Assembly (NCBI RefSeq): GCF_002763455.1
Contig: NZ_NIXK01000002.1
Span: forward strand, 434,001-498,000
Source of the DNA: Lentibacillus sediminis
GTDB lineage: Bacteria; Bacillota; Bacilli; Bacillales; Amphibacillaceae
Length of the DNA stretch: 64,000 nt
Direction: 5' to 3'
Shown here: in pieces, positions 21,450-31,902 of the stretch
Numbering within the stretch: position 1 is the stretch's first letter
Layout: every line of letters begins with the position of its first letter
Notes under the pieces: generated by a model
Seen by the model: the letters and a program-made list of their open reading frames with translations, nothing else
Database searches by the model: none
What the model was told of the DNA's origin: nothing
Position numbers and translations under genes: made by a program

Positions 21450-22370
21450 TTATGCCGAGTATACAGATGCTGATTTTATGATTTGCGGATGCAGCAGGCA
21501 ATGATAGCTGTCATCTTTTGACAGATCGGCAAACTGAATCCCAATCAGCACTTTGTTTGTGATAATATTTTCTTCACCATAGTGGATGATGATTTGCTCG
21601 GGCCGAATCGCCAATAAAAACATGCTTGATCCCTGCACACCTTGATAGGGTACAAGCTGAATCTGTTTTTCCCATTTTTCCGGAAGCTGATCAAATCTCA
21701 ATGTTTCATGGGCTGTCTGAAGCCGCTTCCAGTCTTCCTCGGTAAACCACCTGCTTAAAAAAGGCTGATCACAGATAATGACAGGTTTTTTTGTGAGTGG
21801 ATCTGTCAGCTGATTGCCGCTGTCTATATAGCCGGTCGTCGAAAAGCCCTGATTATTCAGTTGTATGGTCACCGGACAGAGCTGATCATAGCGGATTTTT
21901 TCATTGCCATGCTTGTCCATACGGGATTTTGTGAAATACCACGCGGCCGGGAAGCAGGCGGCGACAAACAGCCAGCTGATTGGGTCTCCATAGCCACTGT
22001 TATACGTAAGAATGCCATCTGCCGAAACACCAAACGGATTCCGAAATAAAAAATGGACAGCGATTAATCCCCCCCCTATGGCAAATGTGACGAAATAAAA
22101 TAACCCAAGCAGCTTAGCCATTCGGTACAAGTTGCTGTATCCGAAGGCGCAAATAATAATAATAATGGAGTACAGAAACTTTCCCAATGGGCTTGAGAAA
22201 AAGGAATCAGGAAAATAAATCGTGACCGGCACCAGAAGCGAGGCGATCAAAGCACCTGCAGCTATCCTGATTCTCCCGGTGCCATCCCGTGCCAGTGCCT
22301 GTGTTAGCATTAAAAGCATCATATCCAGGAAAAAATTCAATGCCCAGACCGCATCAAGATAAATAGTCAC
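21450..22370 (-). CDS. spoIIGA: Sporulation sigma-E factor processing peptidase SpoIIGA
   Basis: 306 residues. An aspartic protease of the septal membrane that cleaves pro-sigma-E after a signal from SpoIIR. Five hydrophobic segments fill the first half; the catalytic Asp lies in [19 protein letters not shown] in the cytoplasmic half. I chose the GTG at 22370 because GGAAGG lies upstream and the residues from there ([15 protein letters not shown]) align with B. subtilis. Ends 14 nt before sigE. Confidence 0.93.
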   Translation of the reverse strand: MTIYLDAVWALNFFLDMMLLMLTQALARDGTGRIRIAAGALIASLLVPVTIYFPDSFFSSPLGKFLYSIIIIICAFGYSNLYRMAKLLGLFYFVTFAIGGGLIAVHFLFRNPFGVSADGILTYNSGYGDPISWLFVAACFPAAWYFTKSRMDKHGNEKIRYDQLCPVTIQLNNQGFSTTGYIDSGNQLTDPLTKKPVIICDQPFLSRWFTEEDWKRLQTAHETLRFDQLPEKWEKQIQLVPYQGVQGSSMFLLAIRPEQIIIHYGEENIITNKVLIGIQFADLSKDDSYHCLLHPQIIKSASVYSA

Positions 22371-22640
22371 TGAACTCTTCCTTCCCTTCTGACTTCCACT
22401 TAGAGCAGCGTAAAAATCAGGCAGACTGTAAAAATGGGCAGCTGTGAATACTGGTCGACCTGACATAAAACCAACCAAATCTGACCAACGCTTTTCCCAT
22501 TTCTCTGATTTATCCGTAGTATACCGGACATCATAAGCAAAGTCTGTCACTTCCTGTATGAGACGGGGAACTAATTTCCACTAGTTATCGGGGACTTTGT
22601 CGGAAAGAGATTTGGAAACCCGGGCAGTCGAAAATGCATA

Positions 22641-22678
22641 TAAAAAAAGCAAACAGACGGCTTGGCCATCCATTTGCT
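22641..22678 (-). terminator. Terminator downstream of ftsZ
   Basis: 14-bp stem including G-U pairs (22648-22661 with 22665-22678), 3-nt loop, followed by seven T on the minus strand. Family A repeat A2 lies between ftsZ and this terminator and would be part of the ftsZ 3' UTR. Confidence 0.88.
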
Positions 22679-22778
22679 TTCTTTCTTTTATGCTGTTTTG
22701 TAACGAATTGGGACTGCGATTACTCGCCCCATCGAAAAAAGTTTGTTGTTTTTATCACAATATCTGCTACGTAAATTA

Positions 22779-23092
22779 ATGGGTTTCATAATCGCCGCTG
22801 CGGAAATATACTACGCGCACCTTAGGGTGGCTGTTGAGCCCCCTTGTGCTATCGCACTGCGAGGTCTCACCGAGGCCATTCCTCCCGCAGGAGTCGAGTA
22901 TCGTCACCCCCCCCCCATCAACCACCAACAGAGTGGGAACTATTGGTTGCTTTTAAAAAGCACACCGTTAGCGGAGGAAATACCCCGAGACTCCTACGGG
23001 ATGAAAAGCATAGGCGAGACCCCGCAGCGGCAGCCTATGTCACATTTTCCCATCAACTACAAAATAAATAAGCAACAAAACTTACGAAGAGA
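22779..23092 (+). repeat. Family A composite repeat, copy A2 (ftsZ-spoIIGA gap)
   Basis: Left edge GGGTTTCATAATCGCCGCTGCGG matches copies A3 and A4. The first core (from 22802) is degenerate, and an inverted partial core starts at 22976 with GGAAATACCCC. Right edge ATAAATAAGCAACAAAACTTACG is shared with A3 and lies about 12 bases from the ftsZ stop. The gap 22371-23104 otherwise holds only the ftsZ terminator and the spoIIGA leader; no gene is supported. Confidence 0.82.
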
Positions 23093-23104
23093 GCTTTCTT
23101 CTGA

Positions 23105-24235
23105 TTATCTGTTTCGATTGCGGTTACGCAAGAATGTCGGAACATCCAGGGTGTCTTCTTCTTGTCTGGAACGCTGCGGCTGCTGCCTTGGCTCACGCGG
23201 CTGTTCTTCCCTGGTTGCTGCTTGTTGTTGCTGGTTTATGACCGGTCGCTGCTGCCTTGGCTGATTTTCGGGCTTTTGTATCGTTTCATCAAAACCTGTC
23301 GCAATGACAGTAACAATAATTTCGTCATTCAGGTTCTCATTGATTACCGAACCAAAAATGACATTCACTTCCGTATCTGCAGCTGAAGTTACCAGATCAG
23401 CTGCTTCCTGCACTTCATACAAGCTCAGGTTGGTGCCGCCGGTAATATTCATTAAAATACCATTTGCTCCATCGATGGAAGTTTCCAGGAGCGGGGAGGA
23501 GATTGCCTTTTTCGCAGCCTCCGTAGCTCTTGTCTCTCCAGTGGCAATTCCAATGCCCATCAACGCGGACCCTTTGTCAATCATGATCGTCTTCACATCC
23601 GCGAAGTCGACATTAATCAAACCAGGCTTGGCGATCAAATCAGAAATACCCTGTACCCCTTGACGGAGAACATTATCTGCTTCACGGAATGCCTCAAGCA
23701 TCGGTGTATTTTTATCCACAATCTCCAGAAGCCGATCGTTTGGAATAACAATCAGTGTATCTACACTTGACTTCAATGCGTCAATACCGGAAATGGCCTG
23801 TGTTGAGCGTCTGCGGCCCTCAAACGAAAATGGCCGGGTAACGACGCCTACCGTTAACGCGCCCAAATCCTTGGAAATTTGTGCAATGACCGGAGCTGCC
23901 CCTGTACCGGTGCCTCCGCCCATACCGGCGGTAACGAAGATCATGTCTGCACCCTGGAGTACTTCTTCCAGTTGTTCTTTGCTTTCTTCTGCTGCTTTTT
24001 TGCCAACTTCCGGATTGGCGCCTGCTCCCAGCCCGCGTGTCAGCTTATCTCCGATTTGGATTTTGACTTCCGCTTTGGATAAATTAAGTGCCTGGGAGTC
24101 TGTATTGACCGCAATGAATTCCACCCCTTCGACACCATGTTCAATCATCCGGTTAACGGCGTTATTGCCGCCCCCGCCAACTCCAATTACTTTAATCGTC
24201 GCAAGTTCTTCCATATTCGTATCAAACTCTAACAT
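23105..24235 (-). CDS. ftsZ: Cell division protein FtsZ
   Basis: 376 residues. Tubulin-like GTPase that forms the Z ring. The tubulin signature GGGTGTG is at residues 106-112, and the T7 loop is visible ([11 protein letters not shown]). A Gln/Arg-rich linker is followed by the conserved C-terminal peptide [13 protein letters not shown] that binds FtsA, SepF and other partners. GGAGG 8 nt before ATG 24235. Confidence 0.98.
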   Translation of the reverse strand: MLEFDTNMEELATIKVIGVGGGGNNAVNRMIEHGVEGVEFIAVNTDSQALNLSKAEVKIQIGDKLTRGLGAGANPEVGKKAAEESKEQLEEVLQGADMIFVTAGMGGGTGTGAAPVIAQISKDLGALTVGVVTRPFSFEGRRRSTQAISGIDALKSSVDTLIVIPNDRLLEIVDKNTPMLEAFREADNVLRQGVQGISDLIAKPGLINVDFADVKTIMIDKGSALMGIGIATGETRATEAAKKAISSPLLETSIDGANGILMNITGGTNLSLYEVQEAADLVTSAADTEVNVIFGSVINENLNDEIIVTVIATGFDETIQKPENQPRQQRPVINQQQQAATREEQPREPRQQPQRSRQEEDTLDVPTFLRNRNRNR

Positions 24236-24317
24236 ACTGCGTTCCTCCTACTTTGCAAAATTACGAGCATTATGAACGGATGTTTCCGGGAATATGACTG
24301 CTTGTCTCTGCATAATA

Positions 24318-25604
24318 TTAGTCAAAGAAATATTTAAACAGATTAGCCACTTTAGAATCTTTCTTGTTCCCGGCTGTTTCCTTTGTATTGTTCGCCTGTT
24401 TCTTAGATCTTTTTGGTTTCGGCTGTGGTTCATTTTCATTTATGCCGATTGCCGGAAAAAGTTCTTTTCCTTGTATTTTCGCATTGCGGTAGGCAAATTT
24501 CAAGATTCCTACCCCTGCGGTAAACTGTGCTTCCCTGACCCCGATATAATCGGGAATGGCAATCCGGACATTGGCAGGAAATAAATCCTCGGCCAGTTCC
24601 AGAGCTCCCGGCATGGACACCGTGCCGCCTGTCAGCACATAGCCTCCCGGGATTCCCTGATACCCCATCTTGCGGATTTCTCTTTCTGCATAAGCATAGA
24701 TCTCTTCCAGTCTTGCTTCAATCATGTCTGCGAGTTCAACCTGGTTAAAGGTTTGTTTTGCATTGCTTCCAATAATCGAGATATCGAATGTTTCATCTTC
24801 CTGTGCCGTGTCATAAAATGCATGACCATGGTTCAGTTTGATATCCTCTGCATCCTCCGTAGAGGTTCTTAGACCAACAGACAAATCTTTTGTGATATTG
24901 TCCCCGCCTAATTGGACCACACTTGTGGCTGTAAGCTGATCATTTTGGAAAATGGAAACCGTTGTACATCCGCCGCCAACGTCTATAAGAGCAACTCCCA
25001 TATTTTTCTCGTCATCGGAAAGGGCGATCGTTCCTGCGGCAAGCGGCTGCAGACAGATATCAGAAACCTGCAGTCCAGCACGCTCTACACATTTTAAAAG
25101 ATTATGTAAAACTGTTTTGGAACAGGTGATAATCGTTCCTTCCATTTCCAAGCGGACACCGATCATCCCGCGGGGGTCGGTGATTTCATCAAGTCCATCC
25201 ACAATAAACTGCTTGGGAATGACATCAATGATTTCCCGTTCCGGCGGCATGGAAATTACCTGAGCGCCATCAATCACTCTGGTAACATCCTCATCCTCAA
25301 TTTCCCGATTTTCACTCTGGACAGCAACAACCCCGTGACACGGCTGCAATTGTACATGATTTCCATTAATGCCGACAACGACACTGTCAATTTGCATGCC
25401 GACCATGCGTTCCGCCTGTTCCACTGCATTTCGGATGGAATGGACTGTTTGGTCGATATCCACAACTGCGCCTTTTTTCATTCCATTTGATTTCGCTGTG
25501 CCGACACCAATGATGTTAAGTGAATCCTGCAGCACTTCACCAATAATTACTTTAATGTTTGTCGTACCTATATCAAGACTTACTAGTATTTCGCTGTTGT
25601 TCAA
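24318..25604 (-). CDS. ftsA: Cell division protein FtsA
   Basis: 428 residues. Actin-fold ATPase that anchors FtsZ to the membrane. The phosphate-binding motif VSLDIGTTNIKVI is at the N-terminus, GVALIDVGGGCTTVSIF in the middle, and the amphipathic membrane helix VANLFKYFFD ends the protein. The start is TTG at 25604: GGAGG lies 10 nt upstream and MNN matches B. subtilis FtsA. Confidence 0.96.
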   Translation of the reverse strand: MNNSEILVSLDIGTTNIKVIIGEVLQDSLNIIGVGTAKSNGMKKGAVVDIDQTVHSIRNAVEQAERMVGMQIDSVVVGINGNHVQLQPCHGVVAVQSENREIEDEDVTRVIDGAQVISMPPEREIIDVIPKQFIVDGLDEITDPRGMIGVRLEMEGTIITCSKTVLHNLLKCVERAGLQVSDICLQPLAAGTIALSDDEKNMGVALIDVGGGCTTVSIFQNDQLTATSVVQLGGDNITKDLSVGLRTSTEDAEDIKLNHGHAFYDTAQEDETFDISIIGSNAKQTFNQVELADMIEARLEEIYAYAEREIRKMGYQGIPGGYVLTGGTVSMPGALELAEDLFPANVRIAIPDYIGVREAQFTAGVGILKFAYRNAKIQGKELFPAIGINENEPQPKPKRSKKQANNTKETAGNKKDSKVANLFKYFFD

Positions 25605-25911
25605 AAGAAAGGCACCTCCTGATTCCTAAGCATCTGTCACCTGGTAATACTTTTCAATTCATCATTATTATTTTTTCTTTATCTAGTATTCTATCGGAAT
25701 TTGCTCAAAAAGGAAAATGTAATTAGTAATTCTAGATAAAACCGGCATTTTCCTTTATTTTTCTTAAATTTATTTGCAAGTTTCCGGTTTTTTGCCAAGG
25801 TTAAAGCACAAATGGCAAAATCACGGGACAACGAAGGCTCTCCGGTTTAATATACCTTTCGTATGTTCATTCGATTTGCTGACTTTCATCTAAAATTTAT
25901 TTACTGGAAAA
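25605..25911. other. Intergenic gap ftsA-divIB, no gene seen
   Basis: About 300 bases, AT-rich. Homologues of ylxW, ylxX and sbp, which occupy this place in B. subtilis, are absent. It contains two dyads: AAAACCGG (25738-25745) with CCGGTTTT (25784-25791), and ATCTAG (25681) with CTAGAT (25732). Either could be a weak terminator or regulatory fold. An ftsAZ promoter is expected here but I could not pick one with confidence. Confidence 0.6.
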
Positions 25912-26724
25912 CTATTCATCCTGCGTGCTGTCTTCCTCCGCATCTGCCTCGTTTTCCGAGTCAGCAGTCTCTTCTGCAGATCCGAATGCCTCAAAATAGG
26001 CTCCAACACCAATATGAATAATCCCTTCAGACCCCGGCTCAAGCTGGGAAACAATCGAAGGGTAAACTTGCATTTTTTCTGCAAATTCCCGGATCGTTCC
26101 GCTGACCATATATCCATCATTCATATAAAGCATTATGGAATGGTTATCACCGTCTGAGGGCTGCCAGTGAATTTCCGAGATTATACCCAGTATACTCTCA
26201 GGCAATGCCTGAAGCTGGGCTGTCATCTGCTTGAACATTTCTTGATCCGAAAACCCCACTAATAGGGGGGCATCGCCATTATAGGTGTTTTGTTCCATTT
26301 CTGTTAGAACCGTTCCATTACCCAACACCGGATAAAAATGGTTTTCTTCTTCTTTGTAGCCTACGCGTTCATGCTCCGTGAGCTTGATCTGCACCGTCCA
26401 AGGCAATTGCCGGTCTACCTCAACCTCTTCAATGATCGGACTTTCCAAAACAGAGGAGGAAATCGCCTCCCTGTCAATTGTCCAGATGTTCGTCCCGGCA
26501 GCCATTCCTGCGAGATTCAACACCTCTTCATCCGTTAAAAAGGAATTGCCTGTCACATCAAAAGAACGAACATGACTAAGAGGAGACTGTAAATAAACGA
26601 TCACAGCTATTAAAATAAAAAAGATAGACAGATAAAAGATCAGGCGCCGATTTGCCTTCTTTTTGCGGGCTTGTTTCAATTTCGGAATTCGGTCTTCAAT
26701 CGAAACAATTTTTTCTTCGCTCAT
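25912..26724 (-). CDS. divIB: Cell division protein DivIB (FtsQ)
   Basis: 270 residues. Bitopic divisome protein: cytoplasmic N-terminus, one membrane segment (FYLSIFFILIAVIVYL), then an extracellular POTRA domain (HVRSFDVTGNSFLTDEEV) and an acidic C-terminal tail. It stabilises FtsL/DivIC and the PBP2B complex. ATG 26724 is preferred from GGAAG spacing; earlier in-frame starts (26730, TTG 26748) are possible. It directly follows spoVE, without murG or murB. Confidence 0.9.
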   Translation of the reverse strand: MSEEKIVSIEDRIPKLKQARKKKANRRLIFYLSIFFILIAVIVYLQSPLSHVRSFDVTGNSFLTDEEVLNLAGMAAGTNIWTIDREAISSSVLESPIIEEVEVDRQLPWTVQIKLTEHERVGYKEEENHFYPVLGNGTVLTEMEQNTYNGDAPLLVGFSDQEMFKQMTAQLQALPESILGIISEIHWQPSDGDNHSIMLYMNDGYMVSGTIREFAEKMQVYPSIVSQLEPGSEGIIHIGVGAYFEAFGSAEETADSENEADAEEDSTQDE

Positions 26725-26801
26725 CCCCATTTCTTCCTTTATCCCCAAATTATAGAGTGAAAAGCAAATTCACTTGCCGCCCCCTCTATGATGTTAGTTG
26801 A

Positions 26802-26810
26802 ATTATACCA
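26802..26810 (-). promoter_or_regulatory. Candidate extended -10 promoter for divIB
   Basis: Minus-strand TGGTATAAT, a TGn-extended -10 box with a perfect TATAAT, about 75 nt before the divIB start. No good -35 is seen. It would give divIB a transcript separate from spoVE. Confidence 0.55.
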
Positions 26811-26974
26811 CATAATGGTTGACGGCTGATAGTGCTCTTTACCCAGTTTGTTCAGTTTTTTTCGGAAAAATTGCCGGTAAATTTTTTCCAGTGTCTCTTT
26901 TCAGTTCTTAGGAAGTTATAAGCTATTACGTATTTGGATAGGGACAGCTAAGACAGGCTTCCGCTTTTGTTCTG

Positions 26975-28081
26975 TTACACTTTGGAATTTCTGCTGATAT
27001 TTAACAAAATACCTACCGAACATAAGGTGAGTGTAAGCGATGAACCGCCATAGCTTAAAAATGGCAGGGTAATCCCCGTCACCGGAATTAGCCCAATCAC
27101 CACACTGATGTTAATCATTGCCTGGATGATCAGCATGGATACAATCCCAAGCGCCAGGAAGCGCCCAAATGGGTCCGGGGCTTCCAGAGCAACTCTTATG
27201 CCGCGCCAGAACAGCAACAGAAACAGCCCGATCACAAATGTCCCGCCGATAAACCCGAGTTCTTCTCCGAGGATTGCAAAAATAAAGTCCGTTTGCGGTT
27301 CCGGCAGGTAAAAGTATTTTTGCAGACTTTCTCCAAGCCCCACTCCCATCAGGCCACCTGGTCCGATTGCATACAGCGACTGGATAATCTGAAAGCCGTC
27401 GCCAAGCGGATCTTCCCACGGGTTAAGAAATGCGGTGATCCGGCTAATCCTGTATGGAGCTGAAATAATCAGCAGCGCAAAACCGGCTAGTCCAATGGCA
27501 GCTAGTCCAAAAAAATGGGACAGCCTTGCACCTGATACAAAAATCATCAGCATACAGGTAAGCACCAGCACCATTCCTGTGCCGAGGTCCGGCTGCAGCA
27601 TAATCAGCCCAAACGCAGTAAATACAAGAATAAGAGATGGAAAAAATCCCTTTCTGAATGAAGTGATATATTTCTGATTGGCTGCCAGATAAGCTGCCAG
27701 AAAAATAATCAGACCCAATTTCATAAATTCAGATGGCTGAATACTGAAGGCACCGATGCCCAGCCAGCTTTGTGCCCCACCGCGCACCATACCGACACCG
27801 GGAATCAATACCAACAAGAGCAGCACAAAACAGCTAAACAAAATGACTTTCGCGTATTTTTTCCAATTGCCGTATGGAATCAGCATAACGAAAAACATCG
27901 CCGCCACCCCGACCCCGGCAAATAATAATTGTCTTTTTAAATAGTAAAAGCTGTCTCCAAACTTATAGTCGGACCAGACATAGGAGGAACTGTATACCAT
28001 GACAACCCCAATCAGCAGCAGTGTGAGCACCACTGCCAGCAGTAAATAGTCCGGTGACCGTCCAGCTAATTTTCGAAACAT
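26975..28081 (-). CDS. spoVE: SEDS-family peptidoglycan glycosyltransferase SpoVE (FtsW-like)
   Basis: 368 residues with about 10 membrane segments. Polymerises lipid II together with a class B penicillin-binding protein. SEDS motifs present: QPSEFMKLG, LQPDLGTGMV, NPWEDPLGDGFQIIQSLYAIGPGG, PEPQTDFIFAILGEELG and LPFLSYGGSSL. Called SpoVE rather than FtsW because it lies directly after murD, as spoVE does in B. subtilis; its partner would be SpoVD. The two cannot be told apart by motif alone. Confidence 0.85.
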   Translation of the reverse strand: MFRKLAGRSPDYLLLAVVLTLLLIGVVMVYSSSYVWSDYKFGDSFYYLKRQLLFAGVGVAAMFFVMLIPYGNWKKYAKVILFSCFVLLLLVLIPGVGMVRGGAQSWLGIGAFSIQPSEFMKLGLIIFLAAYLAANQKYITSFRKGFFPSLILVFTAFGLIMLQPDLGTGMVLVLTCMLMIFVSGARLSHFFGLAAIGLAGFALLIISAPYRISRITAFLNPWEDPLGDGFQIIQSLYAIGPGGLMGVGLGESLQKYFYLPEPQTDFIFAILGEELGFIGGTFVIGLFLLLFWRGIRVALEAPDPFGRFLALGIVSMLIIQAMINISVVIGLIPVTGITLPFLSYGGSSLTLTLCSVGILLNISRNSKV

Positions 28082-28162
28082 AAATACACCCCTGTTCCAT
28101 GTTTATTGGAAAAGGGGCTTCTTAATGTGCACAAGTGGTAGATGACCGCTTATACAAGCCCC

Positions 28163-29512
28163 CTACATTAATGTATGCACAGCTTGTATAAACATGTCTC
28201 CTCTTTCTTCAAAGGTGCGGTACTGATCCCAGCTGGCACACGCTGGTGACAGCAAGATTACATCATTTTTTTCGGAGAGGGTGTAAGCAATTTGCGCCGC
28301 TTTTTTGACATCGCCGGCATTCTCAATTACCGGAACTCCTGCCTCTTCTCCGGCTGTTTTCAGTTTATCAGCTGTTTCACCAAAAACGACCATTGCTTTA
28401 ACATTGCTGAGATAGGATCCGAGTTCGGTAAATTCATTTCCCCTGTCCAGCCCGCCAGCCAGCAAGATCGTCGGCTGCTGAAAAGAATCCAATGCCTTTT
28501 GCGTTGCCAATATATTTGTCGCTTTGGAGTCATTATAAAACAGCCGGCCATGGATTTTATCCACAAACTGCAGCCGGTGTTTAACCCCCGCAAAACTTGT
28601 AAGCACAGCACGAATCCCTTCATTCGTCGCCCCGCTTAGCTTCGCTGCCGCCAGAGCTGCCAGTGCATTTTCCAGCTGGTGATCTCCAACAAGTACAATT
28701 TCATCAAGATCCATCACTTTCTCACCAAGGAAAAAAACAGCACCATCCTCGATCCATGCCCCGTCCTCGACCTTTCGCTGAACGGAGAAAGGAATCGTTC
28801 GGGACGCCGCCAGTTTGACTGCTTCTTTTAAATGCGGATCGTCCGCATTGTAAATCAGATAGTCATCTTTCGTCTGATTCCTGAATAGATTAAATTTGGC
28901 TTGTTTATAATTTTCAAAGGTTTGATGGTAATCCAAATGCGCTTCAAAGATATTCAAGAGCACGGCAACCCGCGGACGAAAAGTATCGATTCCCATCAGC
29001 TGAAAGGAAGACAGCTCGAGAACCAGACTTTCCTGTTTGGAGAGTGTCTGCGCTACTTCCGTGGCGACTTTTCCAATATTGCCGGCAACTTTCGCTGGCT
29101 GGTTGCTCTCCCTTAACATTTCGACTGTCAATGTAGTCGTAGTGGTTTTTCCATTGGAGCCAGTAATGCCGATAATCGTTCCTTCTGCCAGCTGGCCAGC
29201 CAGTTCGATTTCTGTAATCATAGGGATCTTCCGCAGCAAAGCTTCCTGCACGACTGGGTTGGTATACGGAATGCCGGGATTTTTTACCACTACTTCTATT
29301 CCGTCGAGGACAGATAACGGATGCGAACCCGCAATCACCTCTGCGCCGTGAGCTGCCAGTTCTTGAACCATCTCATCCCCTTCGTCGGCTTTTTTATCAT
29401 TGACCCGGACTTCAAGACCTTCTTGAAGCAGCAATTTGGCGGCAGCTGTTCCGCTTTTTGCCAATCCAAGGACAAGCGCCCGGGAATATGTGAAGTTCTC
29501 TAATTTTCTCAA
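28163..29512 (-). CDS. murD: UDP-N-acetylmuramoyl-L-alanine--D-glutamate ligase
   Basis: 449 residues. Adds D-glutamate to UDP-MurNAc-L-Ala in the cytoplasm. Mur ligase ATP motif [14 protein letters not shown] near residue 114, plus the central [10 protein letters not shown] and C-terminal [12 protein letters not shown]. Start is TTG at 29512 overlapping the mraY stop (TTGA), with GAGGTGG upstream. Confidence 0.95.
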   Translation of the reverse strand: MRKLENFTYSRALVLGLAKSGTAAAKLLLQEGLEVRVNDKKADEGDEMVQELAAHGAEVIAGSHPLSVLDGIEVVVKNPGIPYTNPVVQEALLRKIPMITEIELAGQLAEGTIIGITGSNGKTTTTTLTVEMLRESNQPAKVAGNIGKVATEVAQTLSKQESLVLELSSFQLMGIDTFRPRVAVLLNIFEAHLDYHQTFENYKQAKFNLFRNQTKDDYLIYNADDPHLKEAVKLAASRTIPFSVQRKVEDGAWIEDGAVFFLGEKVMDLDEIVLVGDHQLENALAALAAAKLSGATNEGIRAVLTSFAGVKHRLQFVDKIHGRLFYNDSKATNILATQKALDSFQQPTILLAGGLDRGNEFTELGSYLSNVKAMVVFGETADKLKTAGEEAGVPVIENAGDVKKAAQIAYTLSEKNDVILLSPACASWDQYRTFEERGDMFIQAVHTLM

Positions 29513-30495
29513 GCCAATCCCACCTCAATAAAAATGCCTAATACTGCGAAGACAAGACCAATCAGCCAGAAGGTAGTGACCACCCGCCATTCCGACCAGC
29601 CGATCAGTTCATAATGGTGATGCAGCGGACTCATTTTAAATACGCGCTTTCCTGTTGTCTTAAAGGAAATCACCTGAATGATGACAGAGAGGGTTTCCAG
29701 CACAAACACCCCACCGATCACGACCAGCAGGATTTCCATTTTCGTTAAAATCGCTACTGCCGCCAATGCCCCGCCGAGAGCCAGTGAGCCGGTATCCCCC
29801 ATAAACACTTTGGCCGGATGGGCATTAAACACAAGAAAGCCGAGCACAGCACCAACCACAGCCAGGGAAAAAAGTGTCACCTCAGGAGCAGCAAAACCGT
29901 ACCATGCAAGAATTCCGAACGCCCCAAAAGAAATAGCCGCACTTCCTGCCAGAAGACCGTCCAGCCCGTCTGTCAGATTCACCGCATTGGATGACCCGAC
30001 AAGCATCAGCAGAATCAGAACAGCATATCCCCAGCCAAGCTCCCAGCTAATTTGTGTTCCCGGAATTTCAATGGCAGTGGAGAAGCCCTGCTGTTGAATA
30101 ATAAAGTAAAACACAAGCGCAATGACCACTTGTCCAAGCAATTTTTGCAGGGATGTCAGTCCCAGATTTCGCTTCATTACCACTTTGATAAAATCGTCCA
30201 GAAAACCAAGCAGCCCGTAGCCGCCCAATACAAACAGCAGGAGCCATAGCTCGTAACCGATTCCGTCTGCGCTCGTCTTGGCTGCCATGATAATTGAGGT
30301 AATAATAATGCTGACCACAATCATCAGGCCGCCCATGGTAGGGGTGCCGGTTTTCTTCAGATGGGACTGTGGCCCCTCCTCCCGTATGCTTTGTCCAAAT
30401 TTTAACCGTCTTAAAAAAGGGATGAAAACCGGAGAAATAAGGACGGTGATTAAAAAAGCTATAGCGATGGTTATAATCAAAGTTAGTGTATTCAA
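29509..30495 (-). CDS. mraY: Phospho-N-acetylmuramoyl-pentapeptide-transferase
   Basis: 328 residues, ten membrane segments. Transfers phospho-MurNAc-pentapeptide to undecaprenyl phosphate, giving lipid I. Motifs [26 protein letters not shown] and the histidine motif [10 protein letters not shown] are all present. TTG start at 30495 with GGAGG at 7 nt. Between murF and murD as in B. subtilis. Confidence 0.96.
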   Translation of the reverse strand: MNTLTLIITIAIAFLITVLISPVFIPFLRRLKFGQSIREEGPQSHLKKTGTPTMGGLMIVVSIIITSIIMAAKTSADGIGYELWLLLFVLGGYGLLGFLDDFIKVVMKRNLGLTSLQKLLGQVVIALVFYFIIQQQGFSTAIEIPGTQISWELGWGYAVLILLMLVGSSNAVNLTDGLDGLLAGSAAISFGAFGILAWYGFAAPEVTLFSLAVVGAVLGFLVFNAHPAKVFMGDTGSLALGGALAAVAILTKMEILLVVIGGVFVLETLSVIIQVISFKTTGKRVFKMSPLHHHYELIGWSEWRVVTTFWLIGLVFAVLGIFIEVGLA

Positions 30496-30534
30496 GACAA
30501 TTCCTCCTCGTTCAGTTACCGCCCATACTGAAAA

Positions 30535-31902
30535 TTACGTATGTATGATTTCATTAATCAGTGATTCAAACTGGAGACCACGTGAAGCCTTAAATAAAAT
30601 GACGGCATCCTTCTGCAAATAAGGTTTTAACGCCCCGACCAACGCTTGCCGTGAAGTAAAATGACGGCTTGGAATCGCTGGCTGTCTTTCATTCACTTCT
30701 TGTGTAATATAGGCCGCGTCCTCTCCAAATGTCAAAAGAGCAGTAATCGGCTCTGTGATGACCTCGGCAACCGAGCGATGCATTGTCTCAGCAAATTCTC
30801 CCAACTCATAAACATCTCCAAGCACGAGAATTTTTTGCTCGAAATCGTTCATTTGTTTGACCACTTCGATCGCTGCTTTCATAGAGGTTGGCGAAGCGTT
30901 GTACGCATCATTGATAATCGATTCCCCGCCGGGACCTGTAATCATCTCAAAGCGCATGCCGGTCAATTCCAAGGATTTGAAAGCCTGTCTGCATTTTTCC
31001 GGGGGGATTCCCAGTTTCCCTGCAACCGCAAGCGCATATGCTGCATTTTTTGTATGGTGGCTGCCTAATAAGGAAACTGTGTAGCTCTCATCTGCCACCC
31101 GGAAATCCGTTTGCTCCTGTTTGACTTCCACTTCCGTTATCACCAGATCATTCTCCGGCTGAAATCCGCAGCGGATACAATTTGGTTCTTTGTGGAGATG
31201 CTCCAGCAGCGGTTCATCTCCGTCGATGATTATGGATCCGCCTTTTTTCAGTCCATGCAGTATTTCCAGTTTTGCTTTGGCAATTCCTTCACGGGACCCG
31301 AGATATTCAATATGTGACTCCCCGATATTGGTAATAATCACATGATCAGGAAGGGCGAGGCGGGATAATAAATCAATCTCGCCAAACGCACTCATGCCCA
31401 TCTCCAGTACAAGTACTTCCGTATCAGGCTTCATTGCCAGAATGGTCAACGGGAGGCCTATGTGGTTGTTAAAATTTCCATCCGTATAATGGGTACGGCG
31501 AGTAGTTTTTGCCACCGCAGCCACCAGATCTTTGGTTGTGGTTTTCCCATTGGATCCCGTAATGCCGATCACCACGGGATCCACCTCTTCACGATATTTG
31601 CTTGCAAGCTCTTGCAATGCCGTAACGGTGTCTTCCGTATAAAAAACGGGAAAATCATTCGGCAGACTTTCCGGGAGCTGTTTAGACCGGTCCCATAAAA
31701 CGGCAGCAGCCCCATTTTCAACTGCCTGCAGCAAAAAGTCATGCCCATCAAAATTCTCGCCGGCAATCGGGACAAAAAGCGCATGATCTGCCTCTACCCT
31801 GCTGTCTGTTACTACTTCGTTGATTGTGATTGTTTCCTGCACATTTCCGCTATATTCCTGGAAAATGCCGGATATCCATGCCGCTGTAAAAAGCATCATC
31901 AT
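30535..31902 (-). CDS. murF: UDP-MurNAc-tripeptide--D-alanyl-D-alanine ligase
   Basis: 455 residues. Adds D-Ala-D-Ala to make the pentapeptide precursor. ATP motif [14 protein letters not shown] near residue 112; NHIGLPLTIL and INDAYNASPTSM are MurF signatures. The ATGATGATG start cluster overlaps the murE stop; 31902 is used, but 31899 or 31896 are equally possible. Confidence 0.94.
   Translation of the reverse strand: MMMLFTAAWISGIFQEYSGNVQETITINEVVTDSRVEADHALFVPIAGENFDGHDFLLQAVENGAAAVLWDRSKQLPESLPNDFPVFYTEDTVTALQELASKYREEVDPVVIGITGSNGKTTTKDLVAAVAKTTRRTHYTDGNFNNHIGLPLTILAMKPDTEVLVLEMGMSAFGEIDLLSRLALPDHVIITNIGESHIEYLGSREGIAKAKLEILHGLKKGGSIIIDGDEPLLEHLHKEPNCIRCGFQPENDLVITEVEVKQEQTDFRVADESYTVSLLGSHHTKNAAYALAVAGKLGIPPEKCRQAFKSLELTGMRFEMITGPGGESIINDAYNASPTSMKAAIEVVKQMNDFEQKILVLGDVYELGEFAETMHRSVAEVITEPITALLTFGEDAAYITQEVNERQPAIPSRHFTSRQALVGALKPYLQKDAVILFKASRGLQFESLINEIIHT

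Noticed and set aside
22420-22610. Spo0A boxes upstream of spoIIGA (TGTCGGA near 22599, GGTCGACC near 22458)
   Set aside because: Each departs from TGTCGAA by one or more bases, the spacing to any promoter is not convincing, and no -10/-35 pair with the long spIIG-type spacer could be fixed.
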